From Chenopodium formosanum (Eukaryota > Streptophyta > Magnoliopsida > Caryophyllales > Amaranthaceae), in the NCBI GenBank assembly GCA_024500155.1, contig CM044858.1:32965786-33029785 (forward strand): 64,000 nucleotides of DNA, read 5' to 3'. The number at the start of each line of letters is the position of its first letter. Position 1 is the stretch's first letter. Position numbers and translations under genes: made by a program. Positions 12,805 through 24,739 of this stretch are shown here, piece after piece. Below the pieces are notes generated by a model. That model ran no database searches, had not been told where the DNA came from, and saw only the letters and a list, made by a program, of their open reading frames with translations.

Positions 12805-14750
12805 ACTTCCGTGAATAAAAGCTCACGTAAGGACTTCAAATGCCTGTCAAAACGCAACATTTCAGCACAATCATCATAACCAAGCAGGTGCATGTGTAAC
12901 GAAACTTCAACACACTACGAGCACAATTCTAATTACTAGATGCTGTTATTTCTCATTGACAATCAATCAATCAATCAAAGCCTTAATCTCATAAGTGGGG
13001 TCAGAAGATTCCATTACATCATCATTGCATTATTTCTCATTGACGGATTCCATTAAATCATCAATGCAGTTGTCTAATGGCAAATACATTACGAACACCT
13101 CAAGCTCATATGAAAGACTCCAGCTATCAAAATTGGTAGACAATTTACAAAACATAAAAAATTAACATCCTAACTAAACTTGTATTAGATATCTGGATTT
13201 CGCCATTTGTTCGAATCTAAGTCTAAATAATAATAATTCATAGTAAAAGTTAGGTTATTTCTTCCAAAATTACAAAACCTCAACCTATAAGAAGATAAAC
13301 AATACTCAGAAAACTGGAATTCTAGTTCAAATCAGTAGTGCCTTGCATACATACACCCACCATAACTAGTTCCAAATTACAATGGATTCTACATCAATTT
13401 CTCATCATCTAGTACATCAATAAGTAAATAACATAATCATATGTCAATATAAAAACTTTTTTGTTCCATGAACAACCGCATATAATCATATATTATATGT
13501 TCGAAACGGGATTTGATCTCCGGTCTTGGTTAACTAACTAAACTAACTAATCGATTGAACTTAAAAACACAATTAATAATTAAAAAAAAATAGAAAGTAA
13601 AATAATGGAACATAAAGGGTACAAAATGCAGAGTAAAGAAACATACTTTGATACGAAGTTGCAATTCTTCAAGTACAGAATCCAAGATTACAAATTAGAC
13701 CCATTTATTACAGCCCCACTTAAAAAAAAATTAAAGTAAAAAGCGACTTAAATTGCTAAGAAAGAAAAATAAATGTGAGGTAGTAGAAGAACAAGCAAAG
13801 GAAGAAAAAACGAAAAAGAAAAAAAAAAATGAAATCGACGCTTTAGATAGTTCCAATATTGAGTCATGGGAATGAGTTACGTAAAAGATCAGAAAGCATA
13901 AAAGGGTTACGACAAATGGTGTTACCCTTGAAAATTGTGGACTGCAAATTTAGGAAATTAAATTATCCAACGAAACAAATGGGACCAATCCTACCAGAAA
14001 ATATATTATTTTAAATTTTAACCCGAATTTCCGTCTCTTATTGTTTGCCTCATTTTAGCGTTAGTTGTTAAGATTGTTTTAATGGACTCATTTCTATATT
14101 TGATTATCAATCACAATTTTACTTTAGCTGCAATTGGTCTTATCATTTTTGTCTCTTAGGACTACTGCATAAAATTTAAGAAGAGGCAAATAAAATGGAA
14201 ATGGAAGTGTATAGACTATAGACGTATAGTTTATGACATTTTAAGTTAATAACAATGTACATAAAGACAAACTAGTACAAAAGAAAAATTTTGTGTTAAT
14301 TACCCTTTTAATAAAGAACTAATAAGTAATAACAGATTTAACACCCTAATATAGTAATATGTAATCAATTAGAGGAAAGAGACAATAATATAAATGAAAC
14401 GGAAAAGATTATGTCATAAATCATATTGTAAAAAGATCTCAAAATTGTCGAAAACTAAGGAGAATTAGACTACACTAAATGAAATTAAAATTAAATAAAC
14501 AGAAATTGTGATGAAATTAGAGAAAACAGACCTTATGACAATTGAAGAATAACGCGAAAGAGGCCGACGTCGGAAAATCCGTCGCCGGAAAAATGAGCAT
14601 AGAAATTGGAGATGATGAAATGGGAAAGGAATGAAAAAGAGTAGTACTCCGTAATGTTTAAGGAATGAACAAGGAGGGATTGCGTGGTTTGTGGATGACG
14701 ATGACGATGGTGACTTTTTGACAGTTTAAGGGCGTGCACTTGTTCGGCAA
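12805..14750 (-). promoter_or_regulatory. Probable 5' leader of the transporter, with intron and short upstream ORF
   Basis: On the minus strand an acceptor (TTTTGACAG|GCATTTG) precedes the start codon by 40 nt, implying an upstream leader exon. A good donor (CATAAG|GTCTGT) at 14531 ends a stretch running up to about 14750, which contains a 75-codon open frame starting with ATG at 14760-14758. I infer a non-coding first exon at about 14532-14750 and a leader intron of about 1.7 kb, which contains a LINE tail at 12960-13030. No transcription start is proven. Confidence 0.4.
12961..13030 (-). mobile_element. RTE-LINE 3' tail fragment
   Basis: The plus strand shows (AATC)n, then AAAGCCTTAATCTCATAAG and GGGGTCAGA. 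This is the same 3'-end consensus as the LINE at 35530-36182, reverse-oriented with its ATTG-type tail. Confidence 0.55.
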
Positions 14751-15022
14751 CAATACCCAATAAACCTAAAGATTCCTAGCTTCCTACTTTTAATTTTTTA
14801 AATATCTTCTATACTGTAATAGATTCAATTATACTTTACCAAATTTCATTTTGATTTTTTCTTAGTTTACTTTTGGCCTTGTTTGGTAAGAAGGGTTTTT
14901 TAATGGGCAAAATAAAAATACTAGTGGTAGAATATAGTAAAAGCATTTGACTAAATTAGAGAGTTGACTTTATAAATTTAACATTTTGGCACTCCAGTAA
15001 GGAGTTAACTCAAGGGGGTTTT

Positions 15023-15126
15023 GAGAGCGAGGATAGATCAAGTGGTTAGAGCTCCCTCTCGATTTCAGGAGATCCTAAAATCGATTCTCACCCCGCCCCT
15101 TGTGGCTCTCTAAACACCAAAAAAAC
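15023..15126 (+). mobile_element. Short tRNA-derived SINE, copy 1
   Basis: This has a tRNA-like A box (TAGATCAAGTGGTTAGAGC), a degenerate B box (AAATCGATTCTC), a CCTTGTGGCTCTCT body and an A-rich tail. Imperfect duplications flank it (CTCAAGGGGGTTTT at 15009-15022, CTCAAGGAGGTTTT at 15127-15140, one mismatch). It is about 80% like the copy at 16002-16111. Confidence 0.8.
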
Positions 15127-15459
15127 CTCAAGGAGGTTTTTGGTTCAAGTAACTTTCAAATGAGCCAAGTTTAGGGTTTTGATGGAGAAAAACTAAATTT
15201 AATGGTTATTTAAGAAAAATTCAATTTTTTATGTATGGAAATTTTTTTTTGTTTGTTTGTTCCAACCGTTTCACCTTTAAGGCTAATCCAGATTCGGGAT
15301 CAATTATGGGTGGTTAAGTTTCATTCCCCTCCCCGATTGTTGTTGTAGAGGATCAAACACGAGGTCCACCCTACCAAATGTCGTCCCAATCAATACTGCA
15401 CCAACAGTCAATTAGTATCAAGGTGGTATTAAGTGAATGAAAAAGTATAACAAAAAAAC

Positions 15460-15714
15460 TATACGGGGTAGAGGTGATCATGATGAGCGCAATCAAATTT
15501 TTGCGGACTTTGGGTAGAAACTTTCGGCCCAAACCATTTTTTTTACAATTTTTTGTTATACTTTTTTGCGGGTATAAAAAGCCGGCGAGAATCGATCCAA
15601 TTTTGCGAGCTTTGAGCAAACTAATTTGGCCTAAACCTTGACACAAACCGGCTCGACCTGAGTAAGCGGCTTGATATATTTGCCTTCGGTCAACATGACT
15701 TGACCCGTGATCAC
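15460..15714. mobile_element. hAT-like MITE remnant
   Basis: The left end reads AGAGGTGATCATG and the right end CGTGATCACCGCT, an imperfect inverted pair. The interior is rich in CGGCCC/GGCTCGACC words. I found no matching 8-bp flanks, so the superfamily is inferred from the ends only. A related right end occurs at about 47200-47213. Confidence 0.45.
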
Positions 15715-16001
15715 CGCTAATTTGAGGGTCATCTTAATTGATCATTACCGTTGTTTATGATTCGTTACCAAATAGGCCTTTTGTCCTAAAAATAGTAAAA
15801 TTTATATCATTATTGACCCAATTTATCATTGTATTTTAATTTTACTTATGTATGAGGTTAAATATCACATTAATCAATTTAATTTAACAATCTATATCTA
15901 TATGTAATTTTATTAAACTAAACTAAAAGAGACTACATGCTATATATTGCCACGTGTCATCATTCTTCTACTTTGACTTGACGCCACATAAGTAATGACA
16001 T

Positions 16002-16111
16002 ATCGAGAGTGATGAGGGATAGCTAAAGTGGTTAGAGCTTCTCTCCCAATTCTAGGAGATTTTGAGATCGATGCTCACCCCCACCCTTGTGGCTCTCTTA
16101 ACACCAAAAAA
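16002..16111 (+). mobile_element. Short tRNA-derived SINE, copy 2, perfect 16-bp duplication
   Basis: A 110-bp copy with A box (TAGCTAAAGTGGTTAGAGC), B-box-like GAGATCGATGCTC, CCTTGTGGCTCTCT and an A7 tail. The 16-bp duplication ACATAAGTAATGACAT is exact at 15986-16001 and 16112-16127, the mark of LINE-assisted retroposition. It has no coding capacity and depends on a partner LINE. Confidence 0.9.
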
Positions 16112-16323
16112 ACATAAGTAATGACATGCTAAGTCCATAAAATCTTTCATTTTAAACATAAATACAATATTATTTTATCAAAAAAAAATATACAATATTA
16201 TAGAAACTCAAAGGAATAATGTAACATAATGTTGTCATGTGTTATATTTCCTTCACCTTGACTTGGCGTCGCATAATAATTGACATGACAAGTCCATATA
16301 TCCTTGCATTTTAACATAAGTAA

Positions 16324-16661
16324 AGGCCTGTTCTCATACGTTGAAATTCAATTCAGTTCACTTCAGTTCTTAATTTCCTTCTCTTATAAATTATTCAGCT
16401 CAGCTCAGCTCAGTTCAGTTCAGCTCAGCTCAGCTCAGTTCAGTTCAGTTCAGTTTAGTTCCTAATTTCTTTCTCTTATAAAATATTCAGTTCAGTTCAG
16501 TTCACTTTAGTTCCTAATTTCTTTCTCTTATAAAATATTCAGTTCAGTTCAGTTCAGTTTAGTTCCTAATTTCTTTCTCTTATAAAATATTTAGTTCAGT
16601 TCAGCTCAGTTTAATTCAGTTCACTTCAGTTTAGCTGAGTTCAGTCAATGAGAATAGGCCC
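16324..16661. mobile_element. TTCAG-repeat MITE, copy 1
   Basis: The ends AGGCCTGTTCTCAT and ATGAGAATAGGCCC are inverted and bordered by TAA on both sides (16321-16323, 16662-16664), as for PIF/Harbinger-type MITEs. Most of the 338-bp interior is made of TTCAG/CTCAG pentamers arranged in about four longer blocks separated by a TTCCTAATTTC-type spacer. Confidence 0.75.
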
Positions 16662-16760
16662 TAACTCACCATCTAATTTAAAACTAATTTCTGGTCTCGG
16701 GCGATGTCCCGGGTTATAACATGTATATAATAATTGTGAATGTATTCATGATTCAAATCT

Positions 16761-16763
<3 letters not shown>

Positions 16764-16838
<75 letters not shown>
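16764..16838. repeat. (AAT)n microsatellite
   Basis: About 25 uninterrupted AAT trinucleotides, a likely polymorphic locus. A shorter one lies at about 19366-19410, where AAT turns into ATT and can fold back. Confidence 0.95.
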
Positions 16839-16861
16839 TATTTTCATAAATTAATTTCTTT

Positions 16862-17615
16862 TTTTATTAAATTAAAGACATATATTAATACATAGTTCAA
16901 TGGTTATGTTCTTAATCTTGAGATCAAGAGTTCAAATCTTATGCTTATGAATCATATATGTTTCTAGAGTTTTTAATGTGTAATGACATAGAATAATTAA
17001 TAGCCAATAAATTAAAGAGAATTTAGAGAATATCATGTGGCATGTGAACTTAATTCAAAACGCCAACATAGTGCCACATGTGGAAATGAACATCGGTGTT
17101 ATCAACAATACTTATGTTTGATATTTCTACAGTCATGTACAAGATTTATACATCATTTAAAGCAATAAATTACATAGACAATATGGAAAGCAAGAAATGA
17201 AATGAAATGAAATCAGACCTTAATTGAGATATGTTGACTTGATGATTGAAGAGCTAGCAATGAATGTGATAACAATAAGTGAAGATGGTTGGTTAGATGG
17301 AGATAATTTATATGATGATAGGTGCTTTACTGAAGAAGAGAGAAAAGGATGAAGAGGGTATTTATAAGTTGATGTGTCTAAAACTTTTTAGCCGATTAAG
17401 ATCGATGATGACATTCTAATAAGCAAATTAAAGGCAACAGTAGTATGTATAGTTAAAAAGTGGCAGTATATTGTGGACCCTGACGCCTGACGGTCGAAGT
17501 CAGGGTGCATAAATTATCTTATTATCAAGTCTACAATCTAGGCTAGATTCAATTTTGGCTACCGTTTTCCTCTGACCCCAACATATATAAATCCCTTTAT
17601 TTTAACTGTATTCTG
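16862..17615. other. Spacer without supported genes
   Basis: A tRNA-like word pair near 16890-16945 (GGTTATGTTC and GAGTTCAAATC) may be an old SINE remnant. Otherwise I find nothing coding. Confidence 0.4.
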
Positions 17616-18208
17616 CTCCCTCTGTTTTTTTTAGTTGACACTTGACACTATTTAACTTTTACATTATTCATAAACTATACTTAGAGCATGTTCTCATTGA
17701 TTGAACTGAACTGAACTGAACTGAACTGAAATGAATATTTTATAAGAGAAGGAAATTAGGAGCTGAACTGAACTGAACTGAACTGAGCTGAACTGAACTG
17801 AACTGAATTTCAACGTAAGAGAACAGGCCCTTAAACTATTTTTTATGATTTATAGATACTAGTATAAAATATACTCCGTAATCATGTGAAATCTTATTTG
17901 AATCGTCTTAATTCTATGTACTCCATTCATGTTTAAATAAGCTTACAATAATTTTTTTGGCAAAAAAACATTTAATATTAAATTTTTCTTCCTTTTTGGT
18001 CCCTATTTAAACTCATTGTTACTTTTTTGTTACCGTAGTTTTTTCTTCTCACATTCATTACTTTTCAACAAACTATTACTCCTACTATTTTTCTTTTACA
18101 ATTTGTTAATACTCTAATTACCCCCACTTGCCTCTTCTTTTAGTTAAATCAATTAAATTGTCTCTATGTGTCAGTCAAAGTGTCACAATTATTAAAACAC
18201 GAAGGGAA
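17616..18208. mobile_element. Stowaway-like MITE interrupted by a TTCAG-repeat MITE
   Basis: The left end is CTCCCTCTGTTTTTTTTAGTTGACACTT and the right end, near 18165-18208, contains AAGTGTCACAATTATT and CGAAGGGA in inverted order. Termini are degenerate, so borders are approximate. It contains the nested 17694-17830 element. Confidence 0.5.
17694..17830. mobile_element. TTCAG-repeat MITE, copy 2
   Basis: The ends are GAGCATGTTCTC and GAGAACAGGCCC, with TTA at 17691-17693 and 17831-17833. The 137-bp interior is CTGAA pentamers around a short TATTTTATAAGAGAAGGAAA core. The same family as 16324-16661, inserted in opposite orientation. Confidence 0.8.
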
Positions 18209-18732
18209 TATATTTTTATTAATATCCATTTTTTTCTACTTGTATAATTTTACAATATTGATACTTAGAGATATAAATCGTTAAAATAGTGTGTTGACAA
18301 GCGTGACAATATAAAGATATGTGTCTCCTTAATAAACCCGAAGGTGGTATAATTCATTTTTCGAAAGAGCTTTTTTTTTTTTTTTTTTGAACGGGAGATC
18401 AGATGTATTTGATTAAGTGGTTAAAATTGAAAGTTTTTGTACGATAAGTTGTATGTTTAATCTCCTCACACCTGTTTATAATTTACTAGATTAGGTTATG
18501 TGCCATGCACGGTAATTTTACTACATTTTATTAATAAAATAAAAAATGAAACATGAAATGTAACAAAAATAGTCAATTAGACAAATGGGTATTTTAAAGC
18601 TACATGTTAAACCATATGAATGTTTTAAAAGTTCAATGAAAAATTAGTATTAATTTTTTTGTTTACCATATAAGTATTAAAAATTATGTATTACACCTAA
18701 TGGCCAGGGAAAAAACTCCGATATAATGATAT

Positions 18733-19120
18733 GGAAATTTTGTTAATAACTACCAATTAAAGCACGTGTTTTGAAACAACTACCTATTAAAATTTTTTTT
18801 TAAAAGAACTACCACAAAGATGTAAAAAGTTTAACTACCACTACCACTTTAACAATTTTGGCTAAAATATCCAGTATTTGGGTCTTACTTTTTATCACTT
18901 TTTACCTTTATGAAGGGTAACTTAGTCAATTTAGATGATGATTTTATGAGGTAAAGGTAAAAAGTAGAACCTACATGCCGAATATTCTAGTTGGAATTAT
19001 TAAAGTGGTAGTGCTACTTAAACTTTTTACAACATTGTGGTAGTTCTTTAAAAAAAAAAATTCAATAGGTAGTTGTTTTCAAAACGCGCACTTTAATTGG
19101 TAGTTTTTGACAAAATTTCC
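18733..19120. mobile_element. Foldback MITE with 9-bp duplication (Mutator-like)
   Basis: The 388-bp element begins GGAAATTTTGT and ends ACAAAATTTCC. The two halves are near-inverted copies of each other over roughly 190 bp each (for example AACTACCAATTAAAG against CTTTAATTGGTAGTT). It is bordered by the 9-bp TAATGATAT at 18724-18732 and 19121-19129. Long terminal repeats plus 9-bp duplications are typical of MULE-derived MITEs. No transposase is present. Confidence 0.85.
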
Positions 19121-19613
19121 TAATGATATTTGAACAGTTTTTATTTCCTAAAATATGATAATATATGAAAATACTATTAGAGATACAAATAATAAGAATG
19201 AATTTTTAATTAATCAAAAGTTCTTACATGATTACATGCACTGATAAAATTTTTATTATATTATGCTATATTGTTAATTAAACTCCCTTCAATTTGTTAT
19301 GTTATTTGTATTAGAAATAGGCGAGAATAAAATATTAAATCAAAAGTCAAAATTCCCGTTTTATTATTATAATAATAATAATAATAATAATAATAATTAT
19401 TATTATTATTTAGATTCATCATTATAAATATTGTTACTAAAGTACCTAATTTAAAACACATTCATCATCTGAAGGAATAAATTATGATGTACTCGTATTA
19501 AAAATGTAGCATACAGATTAATACGAAGAATTTATTATGATGTATTGTTCCGTTATTAAAAGATATGAAAAATAGAGTAATAATAACTATAAAATAATAT
19601 ATGCTTCCTCTGT

Positions 19614-19842
19614 TTTTTAATAGTTGCAGGCAACACACCTTTTATTACGCTTTTTGAGGAGGTTATTAGACTAGGTAAACGAATTAACTAAGCTATGAAA
19701 TAATTTTAACCGTAGCAACTTCTCCCTTTCTTCTTATCGGTGGTAAAATTTTGTGATTTTATTTATTCGTTTACCTAGCTTAATATCTCCCGTAAAATGC
19801 GTGCCAAAGAGGTGTGTTGCAAGTAAATAAAAATGGAGGAAG
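19614..19842. mobile_element. Stowaway-like MITE
   Basis: The left end CTTCCTCTGTTTTTTAATAG and the right end (ATAAAAATGGAGGAAG) are inverted. Internal GCAACACACC and GGTGTGTTGC arms also pair. It is about 229 bp, non-coding, with a TA on the right side. Confidence 0.6.
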
Positions 19843-20044
19843 TATATTTATTATAAAAGATACGTATAAAAGATTTGGAATAATATTATAATAGTTATAT
19901 TATACGAAAATTGTCAAAGAAGACGTTAGCAAGAAGGAAGGGTGTGTTTTTGGAAGGAAAAACACTACACCAGGAATTGACACGTGTCATTCTTGGTGTC
20001 TGTTTTAGTATTATGTTAGCGATATTGTCTTTTTATATCATTTG

Positions 20045-22661
20045 TGTAACACCCCAATAATTCTCCCTTTTCTAAACCACTTGCTTTAAATAAAATAGTG
20101 GAGAACCATTGACGTGCTACCGCCACGTATTAAAACGTTAAGGCTTTATCAAAGTATTGCAGCGGAAAACCAAACATAAGTCTTTAAAATAACACAGTTT
20201 AGAAAACGAATAAGCCAAAGCTTACAAATTGGAACCATAAAGGCCCTTATTTAAAACCAAACCAATAATCAAAGTCCAAAACATAAATGAAATAACAAAA
20301 TATAAATAAGTTCAACACAAGAATCGAATACTCTCAACCACACCAAACCCTTGACAATGCGTATGTCAAATCCCGAACTTCACATCATCAAGATAACCTG
20401 TGTGATAATGCTCCCTAATAATACAAGTGTAATAATTGGATCATCACAGGGTCATTGAAAGACGAAGACCATGACCAAAAGAAAGACACACACAAAAGCA
20501 CGCAATCAGCAAAGCTGAGTACATACAAGCTAAGCTACAACGCACAGAACCTAACATGCTCAACTAATCAAAGTAAATAACCATACAAATTTATTAATCA
20601 AGACTCTACACTTAAACAATTCAATTGACTCAACATACTTACTAACTAATTCCAAACACTTGACTCTTTATATATAATTTAATTAATTTAATTTGGAGTA
20701 AGCAATAGACGAGGTTGTCCAATCCACCAAATCATTTTGGTCCCAAATGACCATTTGAAATAAAATTTTAGCGCGATGTAAGAATGGGCGCGACTCCATT
20801 CTCACAAAGTTAGTCTAGGATCCCATCTAACTTTCATTATAAAATAAAATGTAAATACCAAAAGAGAAGAGGACATGTTGATCAAACAAGCCTCGAAAAG
20901 CCACGGGCTACCACCGTGTACCCCAACCCATAATTGTCAATACTCTAGAAGTGCACGCTTTCCAGAGTTTTATTGCTCATCCATGTTTCACTTTACGTGA
21001 TTACAATTTTAATTAATAGCCGACTCAATCAAGAAGACCATACATAACAATTATACATCAATTCATTTTAATCTTATTTAGGACAATGGTGATCACATCA
21101 CAAATTGACCTTTAATTCCATTAAACTTCTAAATTATCCAAAATTGTTGAACATAGTCAACTCACCTAGCCATTCGGCTTAATCCACCTTTACTCAATAT
21201 ACTTATAAGTCATGATTGAGTAATAAATAAATAAATAATAACCTTGTGGAATAATTAATAAATTCATTCTACTTAAACCATTCAATTCCAACCCTTTAAT
21301 AATCCAAACATGGTTAATAAACCAATCCAATAAAAATATGCTTGTATCGACATTCCATACAAACAATTAATCCAATATAATTTAACATGTTTGCATCCAT
21401 AATTCCATACAAACATAATCAATTCACCAAAACATGTCTCATAAATATAAACACATGAATGAAATCAATGTGTAACCAAACAATTTCCATCCAAGTGTTC
21501 TAAAATCATGAAACTAAGTTCATTCCTTTTGGTACCTAAACATGATACTACTTGCAACGAATTAGACATGTACGTACCTCGTATAAACAATCCTTTGTGC
21601 CACTTATAATCACTTAAAATTCTCCTAGGGAATAATCACTTCCTAGAAAACAACCAACAATTAATATTACTAACCCAAGTAATTTTCAACAATATAATAT
21701 AATGAATAACCTCTTAAAACTTCAATAAAAACATATATTTATGCTTAATTAACTTTAAATATAATTAATTTTATTAATCAAACTCAAGGATAAAATTTTA
21801 AGCATAAAAAACTTCGTTAAAAAATCAAAAACTGCCCGAAAATCATATTTAGAGGCTGAATTTGGCAACGAGATGATGGTGCTCATTACCAACGGTAGTG
21901 AGTTTTTCTTAAAAAAAATTTTCCACATGAAAAACGCTACTTTTTTTGTCAAAATCGGATGAGTTCAGAACCTGATCGGGATTAAAACGGAATTAATATT
22001 AACGAACCGAAATCTAAACATTAAAACACGAATTTACGTGTTCAAAATAATCTGAAATTAAATTAAACTAATCAGTAGTATAATCACCAAAATTTCAAAA
22101 CATCATTACTATAAAAGGCCTAAATCAATTGTTCATAAAAACACTAAAATCATGATTATCAATAATTAAAAACCCTAGGTTATAAAATTTACAAAATCTG
22201 AAAATTATAACATTTATAAAATCTGAAATTATAAAGTCTAATCATCAAAATACAATTTGATACTAATTAAATTAATTTCAAACAATAAAATCAAAACCCA
22301 TAATCAATAATTATAATTACAAAAATTAACAAAACAAAAGAGAAAGAAAATAAGACTAACCTTTTGTGTGCGGAAATTTTTGGGGATGTATTGGGTATTT
22401 ATAGGAGAGAGGGTAGTAGGGTAAGGGATATTGAGCCTCTTAAAATTAATGGGTCAATTAAGAAAGTAAACTAGGTTTGGTTTGTTTGTTGGATATAAAT
22501 TATAGAAGGAAGGTTCATAAAAAGTTCTTTGTAATAAAATCGTTTATCAATCCCAAAAATAACTTGAAACTTTTGAAATTAAATCCGAAAAAAATACAAA
22601 TAAATATTATGAATAAAATATAATTTCATTAATAATATATTTAAAAATACGGGGGATTACA
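20045..22661 (+). mobile_element. Solo LTR, 2617 bp, with ATTTG duplication
   Basis: The sequence starts TGTAACACCCC and ends GGGGGATTACA, a TG...CA LTR with short inverted ends. It is flanked by exact ATTTG copies (20040-20044, 22662-22666). There is no gag-pol or second LTR, so internal sequence was removed by LTR-LTR recombination, leaving one LTR. Its length and TGTAACACCCC start resemble LTRs of plant Ty3/Gypsy elements; that assignment is inference. A poly-A signal cannot be placed with certainty. Confidence 0.8.
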
Positions 22662-22666
22662 ATTTG

Positions 22667-24739
22667 TACCAAAAAATTTAAAAAAAAATCCATTTCGTTT
22701 GAACTATTACATAGTGTGGTCGAAATTACTTGGGCGGTCAAAGGTTACTCATTCAAATGTTACTCGGTCAGGGGTTTTGTGGCCGGGGTTATTACTCGGT
22801 CATATGTTACTTGGTCGTTTACGGGTTATTCTGTGAGATGTTGTTTGTCCGAGGTTAACTGGTCAGTCTAAGGTTGCTCAGTCAGTGTTTTTTGTGAGTG
22901 TCAGTTTGCTAAAAGATGTGGCTGACCGCACCAAAAAACAAAAACACAGATTAAATACACTTTTGTTGTTAGCAATTTAGTATGGCAAAATGATAAACAT
23001 AACTTTAAAGTTGACAAATAAAAACCTAATACATAACAACAAAAATTTATAAATAATACTCTTTATTAGTATTTTTTTTAATTGTTCCACTTTGACTTTC
23101 ATATGTACAAATGCATAACTTTGACCTCATTTTATAAAGAAACTTTGTTCAATAATATCCTTAACTACTACTAGTACTACTAAATAAATAAATAAATAAC
23201 TTTGTATAAAGTTGATAATTTTAAATTATTTGCAAATATATGGACATATTCATTGATTTCATTCACCATTGGCAAGGTTTTATACAAGGAAAAAAGTAGT
23301 GAGAAAAAAGTGTGTGGATGAGTAAAAGACCCAATACAAAAGAAAATGAAAAAGTATTGAGAAAGATTCTTTAAAAAAAAAAAAAAAAAAAAAGGTAAAT
23401 TGGAACCACCCAAGAATGAAAAGGGAGTATATACTTCGTAAAATGGTACAGATATGCTTGTTAAGTTGTAATACATAGTACTACTCTTATGTAATTAATT
23501 TAGAAATACATTGTTAATTTGATCGCATCTGTGCGTTACTAAGCTAAGATCAATTTTGTAATTTGACATAATTATACATTTAAAAAATATGTTAACATTA
23601 TTAAATAATCCTGATAACTAATCTTTATTTATTTTTATTTTATTTTATTTTATTTTTGACAAGATAACTAATTTATTTAATTAAGGGCCTGTTCACATTT
23701 ACTTAATTTCAGTTCAGTTCAGCTCCAATCAATTCAGTTCAGTTCAGTTCAGCTCCAATCAGTTCAGTTCAGCTCTTAATTTCCCTCTCTCATAAAATAT
23801 TCATTTCAGTTCAGTTTAGTTCAGTTCAGTTCAGTTCAGTTCAGCTCCAATCAATTCAGTTCAGTTCAGCTCCAATCAGTTCAGTTAAGTTCAGCTCAAT
23901 TCAGTAAATGTGAACAGGTCTAAATAGATATATTGACATTTTAGCTTTTAGAAAAAGTGAGTAAAAAGTAAAGTGATTTTTCTAAGTAGTTGTTTGGTTG
24001 AAAAAAATAAATTGAGGGAGGTAGAAAATCATGGAAATTAGTAACTTGGAAAATAATGTTGTTGCAATTAGGAATTATATTTGTGATTTGATTGATATAT
24101 CATACTCATTGATTGGAAAATTTTAAAAATTGTGTATTTTATGAAATTAATTGATTTTTGATTTTTTTTTTCCTTTTTTTTTTTTTTTTTTTTTTTTTGA
24201 TAACATATGAAGTTACTTGATTGTAATCAAAGATGATGGAATAATTTTGTGGGAATGTATTATGTATGAGTAATAATTTTGTGAGTTCAATTGATTGAAT
24301 ATCATACCAGTAATCATCACTGAGAATCAATTAGAGACGTAATTAATTAAAGATTTTTTTTTAAATTAAAAAAAAAAAAAAAAGTTGTAAACGATGATTG
24401 CTTTTTTACATTTTTTTTTTCGGGTGCTAGTATAAGCCAAGAGGGGTTAAGGTATTTTTTTGGGGGACATCACAACTCTATGCCTTGACTTATATTATAA
24501 AGACTAGATTTATATTCATCTTATATCTCTTGCCATTGCCAGGTATAAACGTACTTAATGACGTAAGTGCATAGCACATATCATTTTACAAGGTTCATAT
24601 TACTGAAATCTTTAATAATCAAAACATTGACTCATATTGGCATAGTTTTAAAATGTCTAAATAATAATTGTGATTGCTTCTGCTGGAATTTACAGACTAA
24701 ATATTTACACACTGGATCATCATTTCATGTATTTGATCA
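22667..24739. other. Spacer 3' of MCCB with repeats
   Basis: 22720-22930 repeats GGTCA/GTTACT words (a decayed minisatellite of GGTTACTCGGTCA type). 23373-23392 is poly-A and 24165-24200 poly-T. One TTCAG MITE lies at 23695-23920. No exon is supported. The MCCB 3' UTR should lie just left of 24740. Confidence 0.5.
23695..23920. mobile_element. TTCAG-repeat MITE, copy 3
   Basis: It starts GGGCCTGTTCAC, ends GTGAACAGGTC and is bordered by TAA (23692-23694, 23921-23923). The 226-bp interior is TTCAG repeats punctuated by a CTCCAATCAA spacer seen four times. Confidence 0.8.
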
